A stretch of DNA of 64,000 nucleotides from Microbacterium galbinum (GCF_023091225.1 NZ_JAHWXM010000001.1:2046001-2110000), one strand, 5' to 3'. Numbered from the stretch's first letter, positions 42,698 to 51,040 are shown. Program-made: numbers and translations. Notes: generated from the sequence alone by a model not told the origin.

Positions 42698-43050
42698 GTT
42701 TCCCCTGCGGCTCGCCTTCGGGTGGCTGAGCCTGCTTCGGTTACGCCCGGGTGATGCTCTCGAGGCCGTTCGACATGTCTGCTGTGGCGGCACGGACGGC
42801 GGATTTCGGATCCACCGCGATAGAGCAACGACCGTACGTCCACGCCTCTTCGCAGCACAGCTCATCGAAAGAAGGACGTGGCCGCGGACTGGTCTTCGGG
42901 CCGTCAGGCCCACAGACCAACGTAACGAAATGGCCGGTCAGGGGCAAATCCGGTCTATCGGCATACTCATAGAATCGCGTGCTGACCGGGGAATTGCTCG
43001 GGCATCTAGCGAATCTCGAGCGGGCGTGCCGCGAGCGTTTCCCGTGCCCC
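42698..43050. other. Gene-free upstream region of the betaine importer operon
   Basis: About 350 bases between the leftward importer operon and the end of the methyltransferase gene. It should hold the osmoregulated promoter and a long leader. I found no convincing -35/-10 pair, riboswitch or coding sequence; the inverted words GACCGG/CCGGTC near 42944-42990 are the only local symmetry noted. Confidence 0.5.
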
Positions 43051-43110
43051 CTGAGGGGTCGAGACACGCCGTGCGGCGGCATCCGATCGCGGCGTGTTTT
43101 GACCCCTCAG
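43051..43110 (-). terminator. Long hairpin at the end of the methyltransferase gene
   Basis: Outer arms CTGAGGGGTC (43051-43060) and GACCCCTCAG (43101-43110) are a perfect 10-bp pair; inner arms ACACGCCG (43064-43071) and CGGCGTGT (43090-43097) add 8 bp. The stop codon of the leftward gene lies inside the upstream arm of its own transcript. Confidence 0.65.
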
Positions 43111-44300
43111 CGCGGGCGACGGATGCTGCGCGTCACCGTGAACTTCGGCGTGCGGTGCAGCTGCTCGGTCGGGCCGATCAGACGGGTCAGCTCGGCCCGG
43201 TATCCGAGTGACGAATTGAACACCGTGAAGAGCTCTCCGCCGGGTCGGAGCACACGAGCGGATGCCTCGAACAGGCGCGTCGCCGCGCCCGTGTGCACGC
43301 TCGCCCCGAGGTGGAACGGCGGGTTGAGCAGCACGACGTCGACGGATGCCGTCGGCACCTCGGAGGCCGCATCGTCGTGGGTCACCGTGACCCGGTCGGC
43401 GACGCCGTTCGCGACGACGGTCGCACGGGCGGAGGCGACGGCTGCGGCCGAGCGATCGGTCGCGATCACGCGGGCATCCGGGTGCGCCCGGGCGTACGAG
43501 ACGGCGAGGGCTCCGGTGCCGCAGCCCAGGTCGAGGACCTGAGCGCCCTTCGTCGGTTCCTGAGCGCCCTTCGTCTCGTCGCTGCGCTCCTCGCTCAGGG
43601 ACCGCGAAGCGAGACGAAGGGCCCCACCCCGCAGCACGTCGAGCAGCACCCGCGTCCCGATATCGAGCTTCGCCCCGGCGAACGCCCCGCCGTGCGCGAC
43701 GAGCGTCAACCCGTCATGCGTGGCCATCACCGGGAAAGGCCGCGCGACCGGCACTTCCTTCGGATCCGACGCGATGACGAGTCGCGACTTCCGCTCGGCG
43801 CGCTGCGCCTGCACGATGCCGAAGCTGCGCCCGATCACCTCGTTCTGCGCGATGGTCATGTGCTTCACGCGCCCGCCGGCGACGAGCACCGCATCGGGGG
43901 CGGCCCAGCGGGCCACGGCATCCGCGATCTCCTCGAGCTCGGCGAGCGCCTTCGGCAGCTGCAGCAGCACGAGTCGCGCGCCGTCGAGCAGCGACCTGTC
44001 GAGTTCGTGCGCGACGAAGCCGTCGATCCCGAGGTCGGCGGCGTTGCGGTCGAGCGCACGGCGACCGGTCGCCAGATCATGGTGCACGCGGATGCCGCGC
44101 AGCCCGGCATCGGTCAGCGCGAGCGTGATCGCCCCGTACTCGTCGCCGATGACCGCGACCTCCGGGCCGGCGACACCGCGCTCCACGGCGAGCGCGAGCG
44201 CACGCTCGGTGAGGAGCAGGTCGGTCGCGTCGTGCGCCTGCAGGTTCTCGGCCTCGACATCGGGCAAGCGACGCAGGCGGCTGTAGGGGAACTCCGGCAC
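43107..44300 (-). CDS. Class I SAM-dependent methyltransferase, RlmG/RsmC-like
   Basis: 397 residues in two similar halves: a degenerate N-terminal methyltransferase-like domain and a C-terminal active one with VLDLGCGTGALAVSYA (SAM) and LLNPPFH (target-base motif), as in the 23S/16S rRNA guanine-N2 methyltransferases RlmG/RsmC. GTG 44300 has TACAGT exactly six bases upstream, so it is probably leaderless. Between the halves, residues about 225-250 (SLSEERSDETKGAQ) are encoded by a dispersed intergenic repeat inserted in frame. Confidence 0.85.
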   Translation of the reverse strand: MPEFPYSRLRRLPDVEAENLQAHDATDLLLTERALALAVERGVAGPEVAVIGDEYGAITLALTDAGLRGIRVHHDLATGRRALDRNAADLGIDGFVAHELDRSLLDGARLVLLQLPKALAELEEIADAVARWAAPDAVLVAGGRVKHMTIAQNEVIGRSFGIVQAQRAERKSRLVIASDPKEVPVARPFPVMATHDGLTLVAHGGAFAGAKLDIGTRVLLDVLRGGALRLASRSLSEERSDETKGAQEPTKGAQVLDLGCGTGALAVSYARAHPDARVIATDRSAAAVASARATVVANGVADRVTVTHDDAASEVPTASVDVVLLNPPFHLGASVHTGAATRLFEASARVLRPGGELFTVFNSSLGYRAELTRLIGPTEQLHRTPKFTVTRSIRRPR

Positions 44301-44306
44301 CCGTTC

Positions 44307-44312
44307 ACTGTA
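44307..44312 (-). promoter_or_regulatory. -10 element of a probable leaderless promoter
   Basis: TACAGT on the minus strand, six bases before GTG 44300. Confidence 0.5.
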
Positions 44313-44317
44313 CGCGG

Positions 44318-44462
44318 GGCCCTCCGTCTCGTCGCTGCGCGGTTCCTGAGCGAGCGAAGCGAGACGAAGGGCTCCTCGCTCAGGAACCAGGGTCCGGGAC
44401 GCTTCAACAGGCTCAGCGACCCAGGGTTCAGCAGCTGGGTCCCTGAGCTTGTCGAAGGGCCC
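44318..44462. repeat. Cluster of family-A repeats
   Basis: Several copies in both senses: GTCTCGTCGCTGCGCGGTTC, GAGCGAAGCGAGACGAAGGG, CTTCAACAGGCTCAGCGACCC and GGGTCCCTGAGCTTGTCGAAG. The densest such cluster in the window, 18 bases upstream of the methyltransferase start codon. Confidence 0.75.
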
Positions 44463-44477
44463 ACCACGAGAGAGCCC

Positions 44478-45752
44478 TCAGAAGAACGTGCGCACGAGCT
44501 CCACGACGCGGTCCGACTCGGCCGACTCGACGACGGGCAGGAAGTGCCACTTGTCGAACGCGGTGCACGGGTGCGAGAGGCCGAGGGCGACGACGTCGCC
44601 GATCGCGACGTCCGCCCCGCGCAGGAACGTGTGCTGGTCGTTCATCGCGGTGATGGATGCCCCGGCGAGCGGCGCGAGCGCCTCACCGAGATCCCCGGCG
44701 ACCCCGTGCACGACGGGCAGCCCCTCGTCGAAGGGGAAGTCGCGCTTGCCGCCGTCGAGCAGGGCGAGCGCGGGCTCGGGGTGCGAGACGACCCGCGCGT
44801 AGCCGCGCATCGCCGAGCGGAACGCCCCGCCCGCCTCCGTGCCGGGGAACGTCGCGTCGAGAGGCGAGATGCCGCGGTAGAAGCCGTCGTCGTGCACGAT
44901 GTACGCGCCCGATCGCAGCGTGAACCGGGTGCGGGAGTCGCGGGCGATCGCGGGCGCGTAGACCTCGGCGACCAGGTCGAAATAAGCGCTGCCGCCCGCT
45001 GTGACGAAGACATCGCCCTCGTCGTAGAGGTCGCCGAGGGCCTCGTGCACGACGAGCTGGTCGGCCAGGTAGGCGCGAACGGCGGCGAGCGCGGCATCCG
45101 ATCGGTCGTGCCCGAGCGCGCCCTCGTAGCCGCCGACGCCGGCGAGGCGGAGCACATCGGATGCCGCGATCCGACGCCCGATCTCGATCGCCGCCTCGAC
45201 GCTCCGGGCGCCGGTGCGCCCGCCCTCCGCTCCCAGTTCGACGCAGACGTCGACCCGACGCGGCACACCCGTCTCGCGCAGGGTGCGCTCCATCGCGTCG
45301 ACGGTCTCGAGGGAGTCCGCCCAGCTCACGAAGCGGAAGTCGGGGTCGGCGAGCTCGCCCGCGAGCCACCGCAGCGAGCGCGCATCGACGACGGCGTTCG
45401 CGAGCATGACGCCGTCGAGGCCGAAGGTGCGGGCGGTGCGCACCTGGCCCATGGTCGCGAGGGTGATGCCGGGGCATCCGATGTCGAGCTGACGCTGCCA
45501 GAGCGCGGGTGCCATGGTCGTCTTGCCGTGGGGCATGAGCTGCAGGCCTCGGGCGGAGGTCCAGTCGGCCATCACCGCGAGGTTGTGGCGCATCGCGGCG
45601 TCGTCGAGCGCGATGATCGGCGTCCAGAACTCCGACAGCCGGGGCCCGGTCGCGAGGAACTCGTCGACGGTCAGCCCGATCGCTCGCTCGGGGATTCCCT
45701 TGTCGCGTGCGGTGAGGCGCTCGTCGCCCCACCCGTCCTGAAGCCGTGCCAT
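44478..45752 (-). CDS. D-serine dehydratase/amino-acid deaminase-like PLP enzyme
   Basis: 424 residues, fold-type III PLP enzyme (alanine racemase-like barrel). PLP Lys in LMPHGKTTMAP at about residue 75; phosphate-binding GVGGYEGALG; C-terminal domain with ITAMNDQHTFL and LSHPCTAFDKW, whose His and Cys match the zinc ligands of eukaryotic-type D-serine dehydratase rather than D-threonine aldolase (His/Asp). Predicted to deaminate D-serine or a related D-amino acid. ATG 45752; monocistronic. Confidence 0.82.
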   Translation of the reverse strand: MARLQDGWGDERLTARDKGIPERAIGLTVDEFLATGPRLSEFWTPIIALDDAAMRHNLAVMADWTSARGLQLMPHGKTTMAPALWQRQLDIGCPGITLATMGQVRTARTFGLDGVMLANAVVDARSLRWLAGELADPDFRFVSWADSLETVDAMERTLRETGVPRRVDVCVELGAEGGRTGARSVEAAIEIGRRIAASDVLRLAGVGGYEGALGHDRSDAALAAVRAYLADQLVVHEALGDLYDEGDVFVTAGGSAYFDLVAEVYAPAIARDSRTRFTLRSGAYIVHDDGFYRGISPLDATFPGTEAGGAFRSAMRGYARVVSHPEPALALLDGGKRDFPFDEGLPVVHGVAGDLGEALAPLAGASITAMNDQHTFLRGADVAIGDVVALGLSHPCTAFDKWHFLPVVESAESDRVVELVRTFF

Positions 45753-45810
45753 GGGGTGTCCTTCGCGTGGGGTTCGTCGGGGGTCCTTACGAATCTACGC
45801 GACCGAGGGG

Positions 45811-45858
45811 TTGACAACACTCCCGGTTAAGGGGTTAGTTAGTCATGTAAGTAACCCC
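45811..45858 (+). promoter_or_regulatory. Promoter and operator of the YtrA-type operon
   Basis: TTGACA (45811-45816), 18-bp spacer and TTAGTT (45835-45840) as -10. The inverted repeat GGGGTTAGTTA-gtcatg-TAAGTAACCCC (45831-45858, 10 of 11 pairs) covers the -10, so the regulator encoded next can block its own promoter. Confidence 0.65.
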
Positions 45859-45876
45859 CTAACCCGTGGAGGACGC

Positions 45877-46269
45877 GTGATCGAAGAAGGCAAGCCCCTC
45901 TTCCTCCAGATCGCCGAGCAGATCGAGGACTCGATCGTCGACGGTTCGCTGGCCGAGGAGGCCCAGGCGCCCTCGACCAATGAGCTCGCCGCGTTCTACC
46001 GCATCAACCCCGCCACCGCAGCGAAAGGAGTCGCGATGCTCACCGACAAGGGCGTCATCTACAAGCGCCGCGGGATCGGCATGTTCGTCGCCGACGGCGC
46101 CCGCGAGCGCCTCCTCGGCGAGCGCCGCGCCGCCTTCGCCGACCGGTACATCGACCCGCTGATCACCGAGGCCCGCACCCTGGGTCTCGACGCCGACGAC
46201 CTCGCCGCGCTGCTCGCCGAGCGCGCGGCACGAACCTCCACCGCACGAGAAGGGAAGACCCCCGCATGA
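45877..46269 (+). CDS. GntR family transcriptional regulator, YtrA subfamily
   Basis: 130 residues. Short GntR protein: winged helix-turn-helix (PLFLQIAEQIEDSIVDGSLAEE, APSTNELAAFYRINPATAAKG) and only a short helical tail, as in YtrA-type regulators of ABC operons. GTG 45877 follows GGAGGA. Its stop overlaps the ABC ATPase start (ATGA). It probably represses the operon through the palindrome over the promoter, and is induced by cell-envelope stress or antibiotics in known relatives. Confidence 0.9.
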   Translation: MIEEGKPLFLQIAEQIEDSIVDGSLAEEAQAPSTNELAAFYRINPATAAKGVAMLTDKGVIYKRRGIGMFVADGARERLLGERRAAFADRYIDPLITEARTLGLDADDLAALLAERAARTSTAREGKTPA

Positions 46270-47168
46270 CCACCGTCATCGAGGTGCAGAACCTCACCAA
46301 GCGCTACAAGGACACCCGGGCGCTCGACGACGTGTCGCTCTCGCTCGAGGGCGGCCACATCTACGGCCTCCTCGGTCGCAACGGCGCCGGCAAGACGACG
46401 CTCATGTCGATCCTCACCGCCCAGAACTTCGAGACCTCGGGCTCGGTGCGGGTGTTCGGCGAGCACCCGTACGAGAACTCCCGCGTGCTCAGCCGCATCT
46501 GCTTCGTGCGCGAGAGCCAGAAGTACCCCGACGACGCGTACCCGAGGCACGCCTTCACGGCCGCCCGCCTGTTCTTTCCGAACTGGGACCAGGCCCTCGC
46601 CGACGAACTCATCGCCGAGTTCCAGCTGCCCATGAAGCAGACGATCAAGAAGCTCTCGCGCGGCCAGCTCTCGGCGGTCGGAGTCATCATCGGGCTCGCC
46701 TCGCGCGCCGAGCTGACGTTCTTCGACGAGCCCTACCTGGGGCTCGACGCCGTCGCCCGGCAGATCTTCTACGACCGCCTCATCGAGGACTACGCCGAAC
46801 ACCCGCGCACCATCATCCTGTCGTCGCACCTGATCGACGAGGTGTCGAACCTCATCGAGAAGGTCATCGTGATCGACCAGGGGCGCATCCTCCTCAACGA
46901 CGACACGGATGCCGTGCGCGACCGTGCCGTGACCGTCGTCGGCGACGCCGCCGCCGTCGACTCCTGGGTCGGTGACCGGGAAGTCCTCCACCGCGAGTCG
47001 CTCGGGCGCGTGGCATCCGTCACCGTGCTCGGCGCCCTCTCTCCCGCCGAGCGCGCCGAGGTCTCCGGACTCGGGCTCGACCTCGCGCCCATCTCTCTCC
47101 AGCAGTTGATCGTCCGACTCACCCAGAAGGCCGAGACCTCCTCGGCCGTGAAGGAAGGGGCATTCTGA
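46266..47168 (+). CDS. ABC transporter ATP-binding protein (YtrB-like)
   Basis: 300 residues. Walker A LLGRNGAGKTT, altered signature LSRGQLSAVG, Walker B LTFFDEPYLGLD and the switch region ILSSHLIDEVSNLIEKVIVI. The long C-terminal extension ends in ISLQQLIVRLTQ, as in YtrB-like ATPases. Works with the membrane protein encoded next (TGATG overlap). Confidence 0.92.
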   Translation: MTTVIEVQNLTKRYKDTRALDDVSLSLEGGHIYGLLGRNGAGKTTLMSILTAQNFETSGSVRVFGEHPYENSRVLSRICFVRESQKYPDDAYPRHAFTAARLFFPNWDQALADELIAEFQLPMKQTIKKLSRGQLSAVGVIIGLASRAELTFFDEPYLGLDAVARQIFYDRLIEDYAEHPRTIILSSHLIDEVSNLIEKVIVIDQGRILLNDDTDAVRDRAVTVVGDAAAVDSWVGDREVLHRESLGRVASVTVLGALSPAERAEVSGLGLDLAPISLQQLIVRLTQKAETSSAVKEGAF

Positions 47169-47854
47169 TGCGACGCACGTTCAACGTCGTCCGCCTGCAG
47201 CTCATCAACCGGCAGACCTTCATCTGGGTGCCGCTGATCATCCTCGGATCCGCCGTCGTGATCTCGGTGCTCATCTACGCGATGATCCCGACCTCGGGCC
47301 CCAAGTACGGCGGAGGCGGTCAGGCCCCGCTGTGGTACTTCTTCGCGCTCGGCCTGTCGTCCATGACGCTCACGTTCCCGTTCTCGCAGGCGATGAGCGT
47401 CACGCGCCGGGAGTTCTTCGTCGGAACTCTCCTCACCGCGGTTCTCGGCAGCACCTTCCTCGGGATCATCTTCCTGATCGGTGGTGCGATCGAGACCCTC
47501 ACCGACGGCTACGGCATCAACGGCTACGTGTTCTATCTTCCGTGGCTCTGGGAGGCCGGCCCGCTCGGAGCGTTCACGGTCTACTTCGCGTTGGCCCTGC
47601 TCCTCTTCGTGATCGGCTTCACCGGAGCGACGATCTACAAGAGCTGGGGCCCGACGGTGCTCACCGTGGTGGGCGTGGGCCTCGCGCTCGTGCTCATCGG
47701 CCTGGCCTTCCTGGCCACTCGGCTCGAGCTCTGGGGGGAGGTCGGCGCCGCGTTCCTCGACGCCGGCGCACTCGGCATCGCACTGTGGGGACTGCTCGCG
47801 GCCGCGATCCTCGCCGCGATCTCGTTCCTCGCCTTCCGCCGCGCGAAGCCGTAG
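47168..47854 (+). CDS. ABC transporter permease-like membrane protein
   Basis: 228 residues with about six helices; N-terminus VVRLQLINRQTFIWVPLIILG is that of small ABC permeases in YtrA-type operons. Sequence is poorly conserved, and the transported substrate is unknown. Coupled to the ATPase gene; ends before a family-A repeat pair. Confidence 0.82.
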   Translation: MRRTFNVVRLQLINRQTFIWVPLIILGSAVVISVLIYAMIPTSGPKYGGGGQAPLWYFFALGLSSMTLTFPFSQAMSVTRREFFVGTLLTAVLGSTFLGIIFLIGGAIETLTDGYGINGYVFYLPWLWEAGPLGAFTVYFALALLLFVIGFTGATIYKSWGPTVLTVVGVGLALVLIGLAFLATRLELWGEVGAAFLDAGALGIALWGLLAAAILAAISFLAFRRAKP

Positions 47855-47879
47855 CGCCGGGCCTCCCGCATGGGGGATG

Positions 47880-47946
47880 CTTCGACAGGCTCAGCAACCC
47901 AGTAGCCCCGCACACGTACTGGGTCCCTGAGCCTGTCGAAGGGTCC
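47880..47946. repeat. Family-A inverted pair between convergent genes
   Basis: CTTCGACAGGCTCAGCAACCC (47880-47900) and, inverted, CTGGGTCCCTGAGCCTGTCG (from 47919) followed by AAGGGTCCC; the two can pair almost fully and lie between two convergent gene ends. Confidence 0.75.
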
Positions 47947-47964
47947 CACCCCGCACAACTTCGA

Positions 47965-48546
47965 TCAGATCGTGTCGTCGGCGCCGATCACGTCGATCTG
48001 CCAGTGGCGACCGGCGGGGTCGGCGTCGTCGTGCGCCTTCTGCGCCTCATCGAGCACGTCGTTCACACGGATCATGGCCTTCTCGAACTCGGCCTCGGTG
48101 AGCCGGATCGTGCGCTGCGAGAAGGTCGCGTGCACCTCGGCCGTGCGCCCGGCGACGTACTCGGGCGTCCACGCGATCACGCGGCGGAAGAGATCCTGAT
48201 GCTCTTCGGCGATGGCCGAGATCACGGCGGTTCCGAGAGCCTCGTCGACGACGGGGTTCTCAGGGCCGCCGACGTTGAGCGCCCCCTTGCGGCTCGTCCA
48301 CACGCGGTCGCGGCGGTCGCGCGCGTGTTCGGGCGCCTCGACGATGAGTCCGGCATCCGCCAACGCCCGCAGATGGAAGCTGACACTGTTGGCAGGCACC
48401 TCGAGCTCGGCGGCGATGTCGGCGGCGCGCAGGTGCTCATGGCGCGAGAACAGGCGCAGGATGCGGCGGCGCAGCGGGTTCGCGAACGCCTTGAGCATCG
48501 CCGAGGTCATCCACTCGGCATCCGCCGCGGTCTCGTCGTCAGCCAT
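47965..48546 (-). CDS. ArsR-type winged-helix transcriptional regulator
   Basis: 193 residues. Helix-turn-helix at about 15-90: LKAFANPLRRRILRLFSRHEHLRAADIAAELEVPANSVSFHLRALADAGLI in outline, then a helical C-terminal part with a Trp/Glu-rich amphipathic segment. No metal-binding Cys motif. Leaderless: TAGACT ends six bases before ATG 48546. Divergent from an MFS transporter gene with paired TTGCGCAA sites between, so it likely controls that transporter and itself. Confidence 0.88.
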   Translation of the reverse strand: MADDETAADAEWMTSAMLKAFANPLRRRILRLFSRHEHLRAADIAAELEVPANSVSFHLRALADAGLIVEAPEHARDRRDRVWTSRKGALNVGGPENPVVDEALGTAVISAIAEEHQDLFRRVIAWTPEYVAGRTAEVHATFSQRTIRLTEAEFEKAMIRVNDVLDEAQKAHDDADPAGRHWQIDVIGADDTI

Positions 48547-48552
48547 GCGCCG

Positions 48553-48558
48553 AGTCTA
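48553..48558 (-). promoter_or_regulatory. -10 element (leaderless) of the ArsR-type gene
   Basis: TAGACT on the minus strand, six bases before ATG 48546. Confidence 0.55.
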
Positions 48559-48571
48559 TCCGCACCCGAAT

Positions 48572-48593
48572 TTGCGCAATATTAGTTGCGCAA
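48572..48593. promoter_or_regulatory. Twin TTGCGCAA operator
   Basis: TTGCGCAA occurs at 48572-48579 and 48586-48593, each a perfect palindrome, 14 bp apart centre to centre. Both lie where the -35 regions of the two divergent leaderless promoters would be, so occupancy would shut both genes. Confidence 0.65.
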
Positions 48594-48608
48594 CTATTCT
48601 TGCGGATC

Positions 48609-48614
48609 TACCAT
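48609..48614 (+). promoter_or_regulatory. -10 element (leaderless) of the MFS gene
   Basis: TACCAT, six bases, ATG 48621. Confidence 0.55.
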
Positions 48615-48620
48615 CGAGCC

Positions 48621-49943
48621 ATGACCACCGCGACCGCCCCGCACCGCCTGTGGCGGAACACCCGCTATCTCACCTGGCTCGTGAGCGACACGAGCAAGGG
48701 TCTCGCCGCCGCACTGTCGGGCTTCGCGATCCCCCTCCTCGCCCTCATCGTCACCGACGACCCCGCACAGGCCGGCATCATCGCCGGGGCCGGACTCGTC
48801 GCCCGCCTGCTCACGACCCTGGTCGGCGGGGTGCTCGCCGACCGCCACCGCCGCGTCGTGCTGATGCTCGTCGGCTCACTGCTCGGTATCGCGCTCGCCA
48901 CGGCGTTCACCCTGCTCGCGGCGAGCGAGGCGCTCACCTTCAGCGCACTGTTCGCGATCAACCTGCTGCTCGCGGCACGCAGCGGGCTCTTCGACGTGGC
49001 CGGCGAGAGCGCGCTGAAAGAGATCGTCCCCGACGACGCCATGGGCCGCGCGCAGGCCGCCAACCAGGGGCGGGATGCCGCGCTGCAGCTCGCGGGCGGA
49101 CCGCTCGGCGGCGTGCTGCTCGGCGTCGGCGGGTGGCTGGTCGGCCTCGTCATGACGCTCTGCCATCTGATCGCCGCGGGCACCGCGTGGGTGCTCGCGC
49201 GGGGCGGCTCGCGCACGACGCGCGAGAACGGAGACGAACAGACGGATGCTCGGCACGTCGCGCTCGGACACGCCGCGGATGCCGCGGGCGGTCCGGGTTT
49301 TCGCAGCGGGGTCCGTGAAATGGGCGAGGCGTTCCGCTGGTTGTTCTCCCGCCCGGACCTCGGCGGAGTGCTCGCGATCACCACGATCGTGAACCTCGGG
49401 TTCAACGCCGCGATCACCACGACCATCTACGCGCTGCAGCAGGCCGGGCACTCCGAACTGCTGATCGGGGCGCTGAGCGCCGGCGTCGGGGCCGTGATGC
49501 TGGTCGGAGCCGTGATCGCCCCGCTGCTGGTTCCACGCATCGGCGCCGGCATCCTGACCATCACCGCCCTGTCGGTGGTCGCGGTCGCCACCGTCGCGCT
49601 GTCATGGATGGTCGAGCCGTGGGCGATCATCGCCGTGCTCGGCGCGGCGGTGCTGCTCGTGCCCGCCCTCAACGCCGGGATGATGGGCTACTTCATGGTC
49701 GCGACCCCGAGCCGCCTGCTGGGGCGCGCGAACAGCGCCGCCGGGGTGCTGGGCATGGGGGCGATGCCGCTCGGACCGCTGATCGCCGGATTCGGGCTCG
49801 CCTGGATCGGCCGTCAGAACACGATCCTGGTGTGCGCGGCGCTCTGCGCGGTCGCGGTCGCGCTGGCGATCGGCAACCGCGCACTGCGCGCCCTGCCGGT
49901 CGAGGCGCGGTGGGCCGAGCACGCCCGCCGCTACGAAGCCTGA
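48621..49943 (+). CDS. MFS transporter
   Basis: 440 residues, about twelve helices with a hydrophilic central loop (GGSRTTRENGDEQTDARH). Motif A GGVLADRHRRVVLM between helices 2 and 3 and the ALKEIVPDDAMGRAQAANQGRD loop place it with the enterobactin-exporter/macrolide-efflux-like MFS proteins. Drug or metabolite efflux by proton antiport is likely. Controlled by the divergent ArsR-type protein. Confidence 0.9.
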   Translation: MTTATAPHRLWRNTRYLTWLVSDTSKGLAAALSGFAIPLLALIVTDDPAQAGIIAGAGLVARLLTTLVGGVLADRHRRVVLMLVGSLLGIALATAFTLLAASEALTFSALFAINLLLAARSGLFDVAGESALKEIVPDDAMGRAQAANQGRDAALQLAGGPLGGVLLGVGGWLVGLVMTLCHLIAAGTAWVLARGGSRTTRENGDEQTDARHVALGHAADAAGGPGFRSGVREMGEAFRWLFSRPDLGGVLAITTIVNLGFNAAITTTIYALQQAGHSELLIGALSAGVGAVMLVGAVIAPLLVPRIGAGILTITALSVVAVATVALSWMVEPWAIIAVLGAAVLLVPALNAGMMGYFMVATPSRLLGRANSAAGVLGMGAMPLGPLIAGFGLAWIGRQNTILVCAALCAVAVALAIGNRALRALPVEARWAEHARRYEA

Positions 49944-49964
49944 GCCCTCAGCATCCGCCGGCGC

Positions 49965-50046
49965 CTCGAAACCCACCGGAACCGACGAGACCCACCCCTA
50001 TCGACGTCGCGGACGATGGGTCTCGGCGCGATCGATGGGCCTCGAC
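49965..50046. repeat. Family-D inverted repeat between convergent genes
   Basis: CTCGAAACCCACC ... GAGACCCACC ... GATGGGTCTCG ... GATGGGCCTCG: paired arms around a GACGTCG centre. A relative lies at 58351-58412. Confidence 0.65.
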
Positions 50047-50077
50047 GAACGGATGCCCGAATTCCTCGGCGCCCGAC

Positions 50078-50296
50078 TTACAGCGCGCCCGTGAGCGCGG
50101 CGATGCCGGCGAGCAGTGAGAGCAGGGCGAGGGTCAGCGCGATCGAGATCAGCACGATGTGCACGATCAGGAACTTCGTGGCCTTGCCGTTCGCGTCCTT
50201 GGCACGCGGGTCCTTCGCGACACGGCGGAGGAACTGCGGCCACGCGATCGCGTTGAAGGCGGCGTTGAGGAACAGGATGACGGCGAGAAGGGTCAC
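50078..50296 (-). CDS. Small membrane protein, SCO4848-like
   Basis: 72 residues with two helices: VTLLAVILFLNAAFNAIAWPQFLRRVAKDPRA, a short cytosolic loop, and KFLIVHIVLISIALTLALLSLLAGI. Resembles the SCO4848 family of small actinobacterial membrane proteins of unknown function. GTG 50296 preferred over ATG 50320 because TACGGT lies exactly six bases upstream, giving a leaderless start. Confidence 0.75.
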   Translation of the reverse strand: MTLLAVILFLNAAFNAIAWPQFLRRVAKDPRAKDANGKATKFLIVHIVLISIALTLALLSLLAGIAALTGAL

Positions 50297-50302
50297 CCGT
50301 CC

Positions 50303-50308
50303 ACCGTA
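50303..50308 (-). promoter_or_regulatory. -10 element of a probable leaderless promoter
   Basis: TACGGT on the minus strand, six bases before GTG 50296. Confidence 0.5.
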
Positions 50309-50410
50309 TCGGCCCGGCATGACGTCATCCGTTCCCCGGATTCCTGGACTCCGACCAATCACGTCATGTATCAGAAACCTCTTGCCGTGCTCCTGGTAGG
50401 TGTGCTCACA

Positions 50411-51040
50411 ATGTCTTTCATGATCGACGGTGCTCCCGGCACCGCGCTCGATCCTGCGTCGGACGACGGTCCCCCTCGCTGGCAGCATGCGGCGAACCTG
50501 TTCGACGCATGGCGCGAGGGCGACGGTCGCGCGATGGACGGGCTCGTCCGCTTGATGACGCCCGTGCTGTGGCATGTCGTCCGGGCGTATGGACTCGAGC
50601 GCTCACTCGCCGAAGACGTGGTGCAGACCACATGGATGCGTTTGGTGCGCGGTCACGCGGCGATCTCCGATGCGCAGGCTGTCTCGGCCTGGCTCACGAC
50701 GACCGCCCGTCGCGAGGCCTGGCGCGTGGGCAAGGCCCACGGACGCGTCGACACGGCGGATGCCGACGACCTCGACGCCCTTCTGCCGGTGCAGGACTCG
50801 GCCGAGGAGCGGGCGGCGATCGCGGATGAGCGGCGGCAACTCTGGAACGCCGTGCGTCGACTGGCCGAACGGTGCCAGCGCCTGCTGCGGGTGGTCGCGT
50901 TCGAGGACCGCCCGGACTACGCCCGCCTCGCCCAGGATCTCGCGATGCCGGTGGGGAGCATCGGCCCGACGCGGCAGCGGTGCCTGGCGAAACTGCGCTC
51001 GCTGCTCGACACCGCCCCGCGGGCGGAGGGGATCGCATGA
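50411..51040 (+). CDS. ECF-like RNA polymerase sigma factor
   Basis: About 209 residues. Region 2: LVRLMTPVLWHVVRAYGLERSLAEDVVQTTWMRLVR, with WLTTTARREAWR as the -10-binding helix end; acidic linker; region 4: LLRVVAFEDRPDYARLAQDLAMPVGSIGPTRQRCLAKLRSLL. No region 1 or 3. Start uncertain: ATG 50411, ATG 50420 or ATG 50366. Instead of an anti-sigma factor, the overlapping next gene encodes an unrelated small protein, followed by a subtilisin-family protease and a TPR-CHAT protease. Confidence 0.85.
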   Translation: MSFMIDGAPGTALDPASDDGPPRWQHAANLFDAWREGDGRAMDGLVRLMTPVLWHVVRAYGLERSLAEDVVQTTWMRLVRGHAAISDAQAVSAWLTTTARREAWRVGKAHGRVDTADADDLDALLPVQDSAEERAAIADERRQLWNAVRRLAERCQRLLRVVAFEDRPDYARLAQDLAMPVGSIGPTRQRCLAKLRSLLDTAPRAEGIA

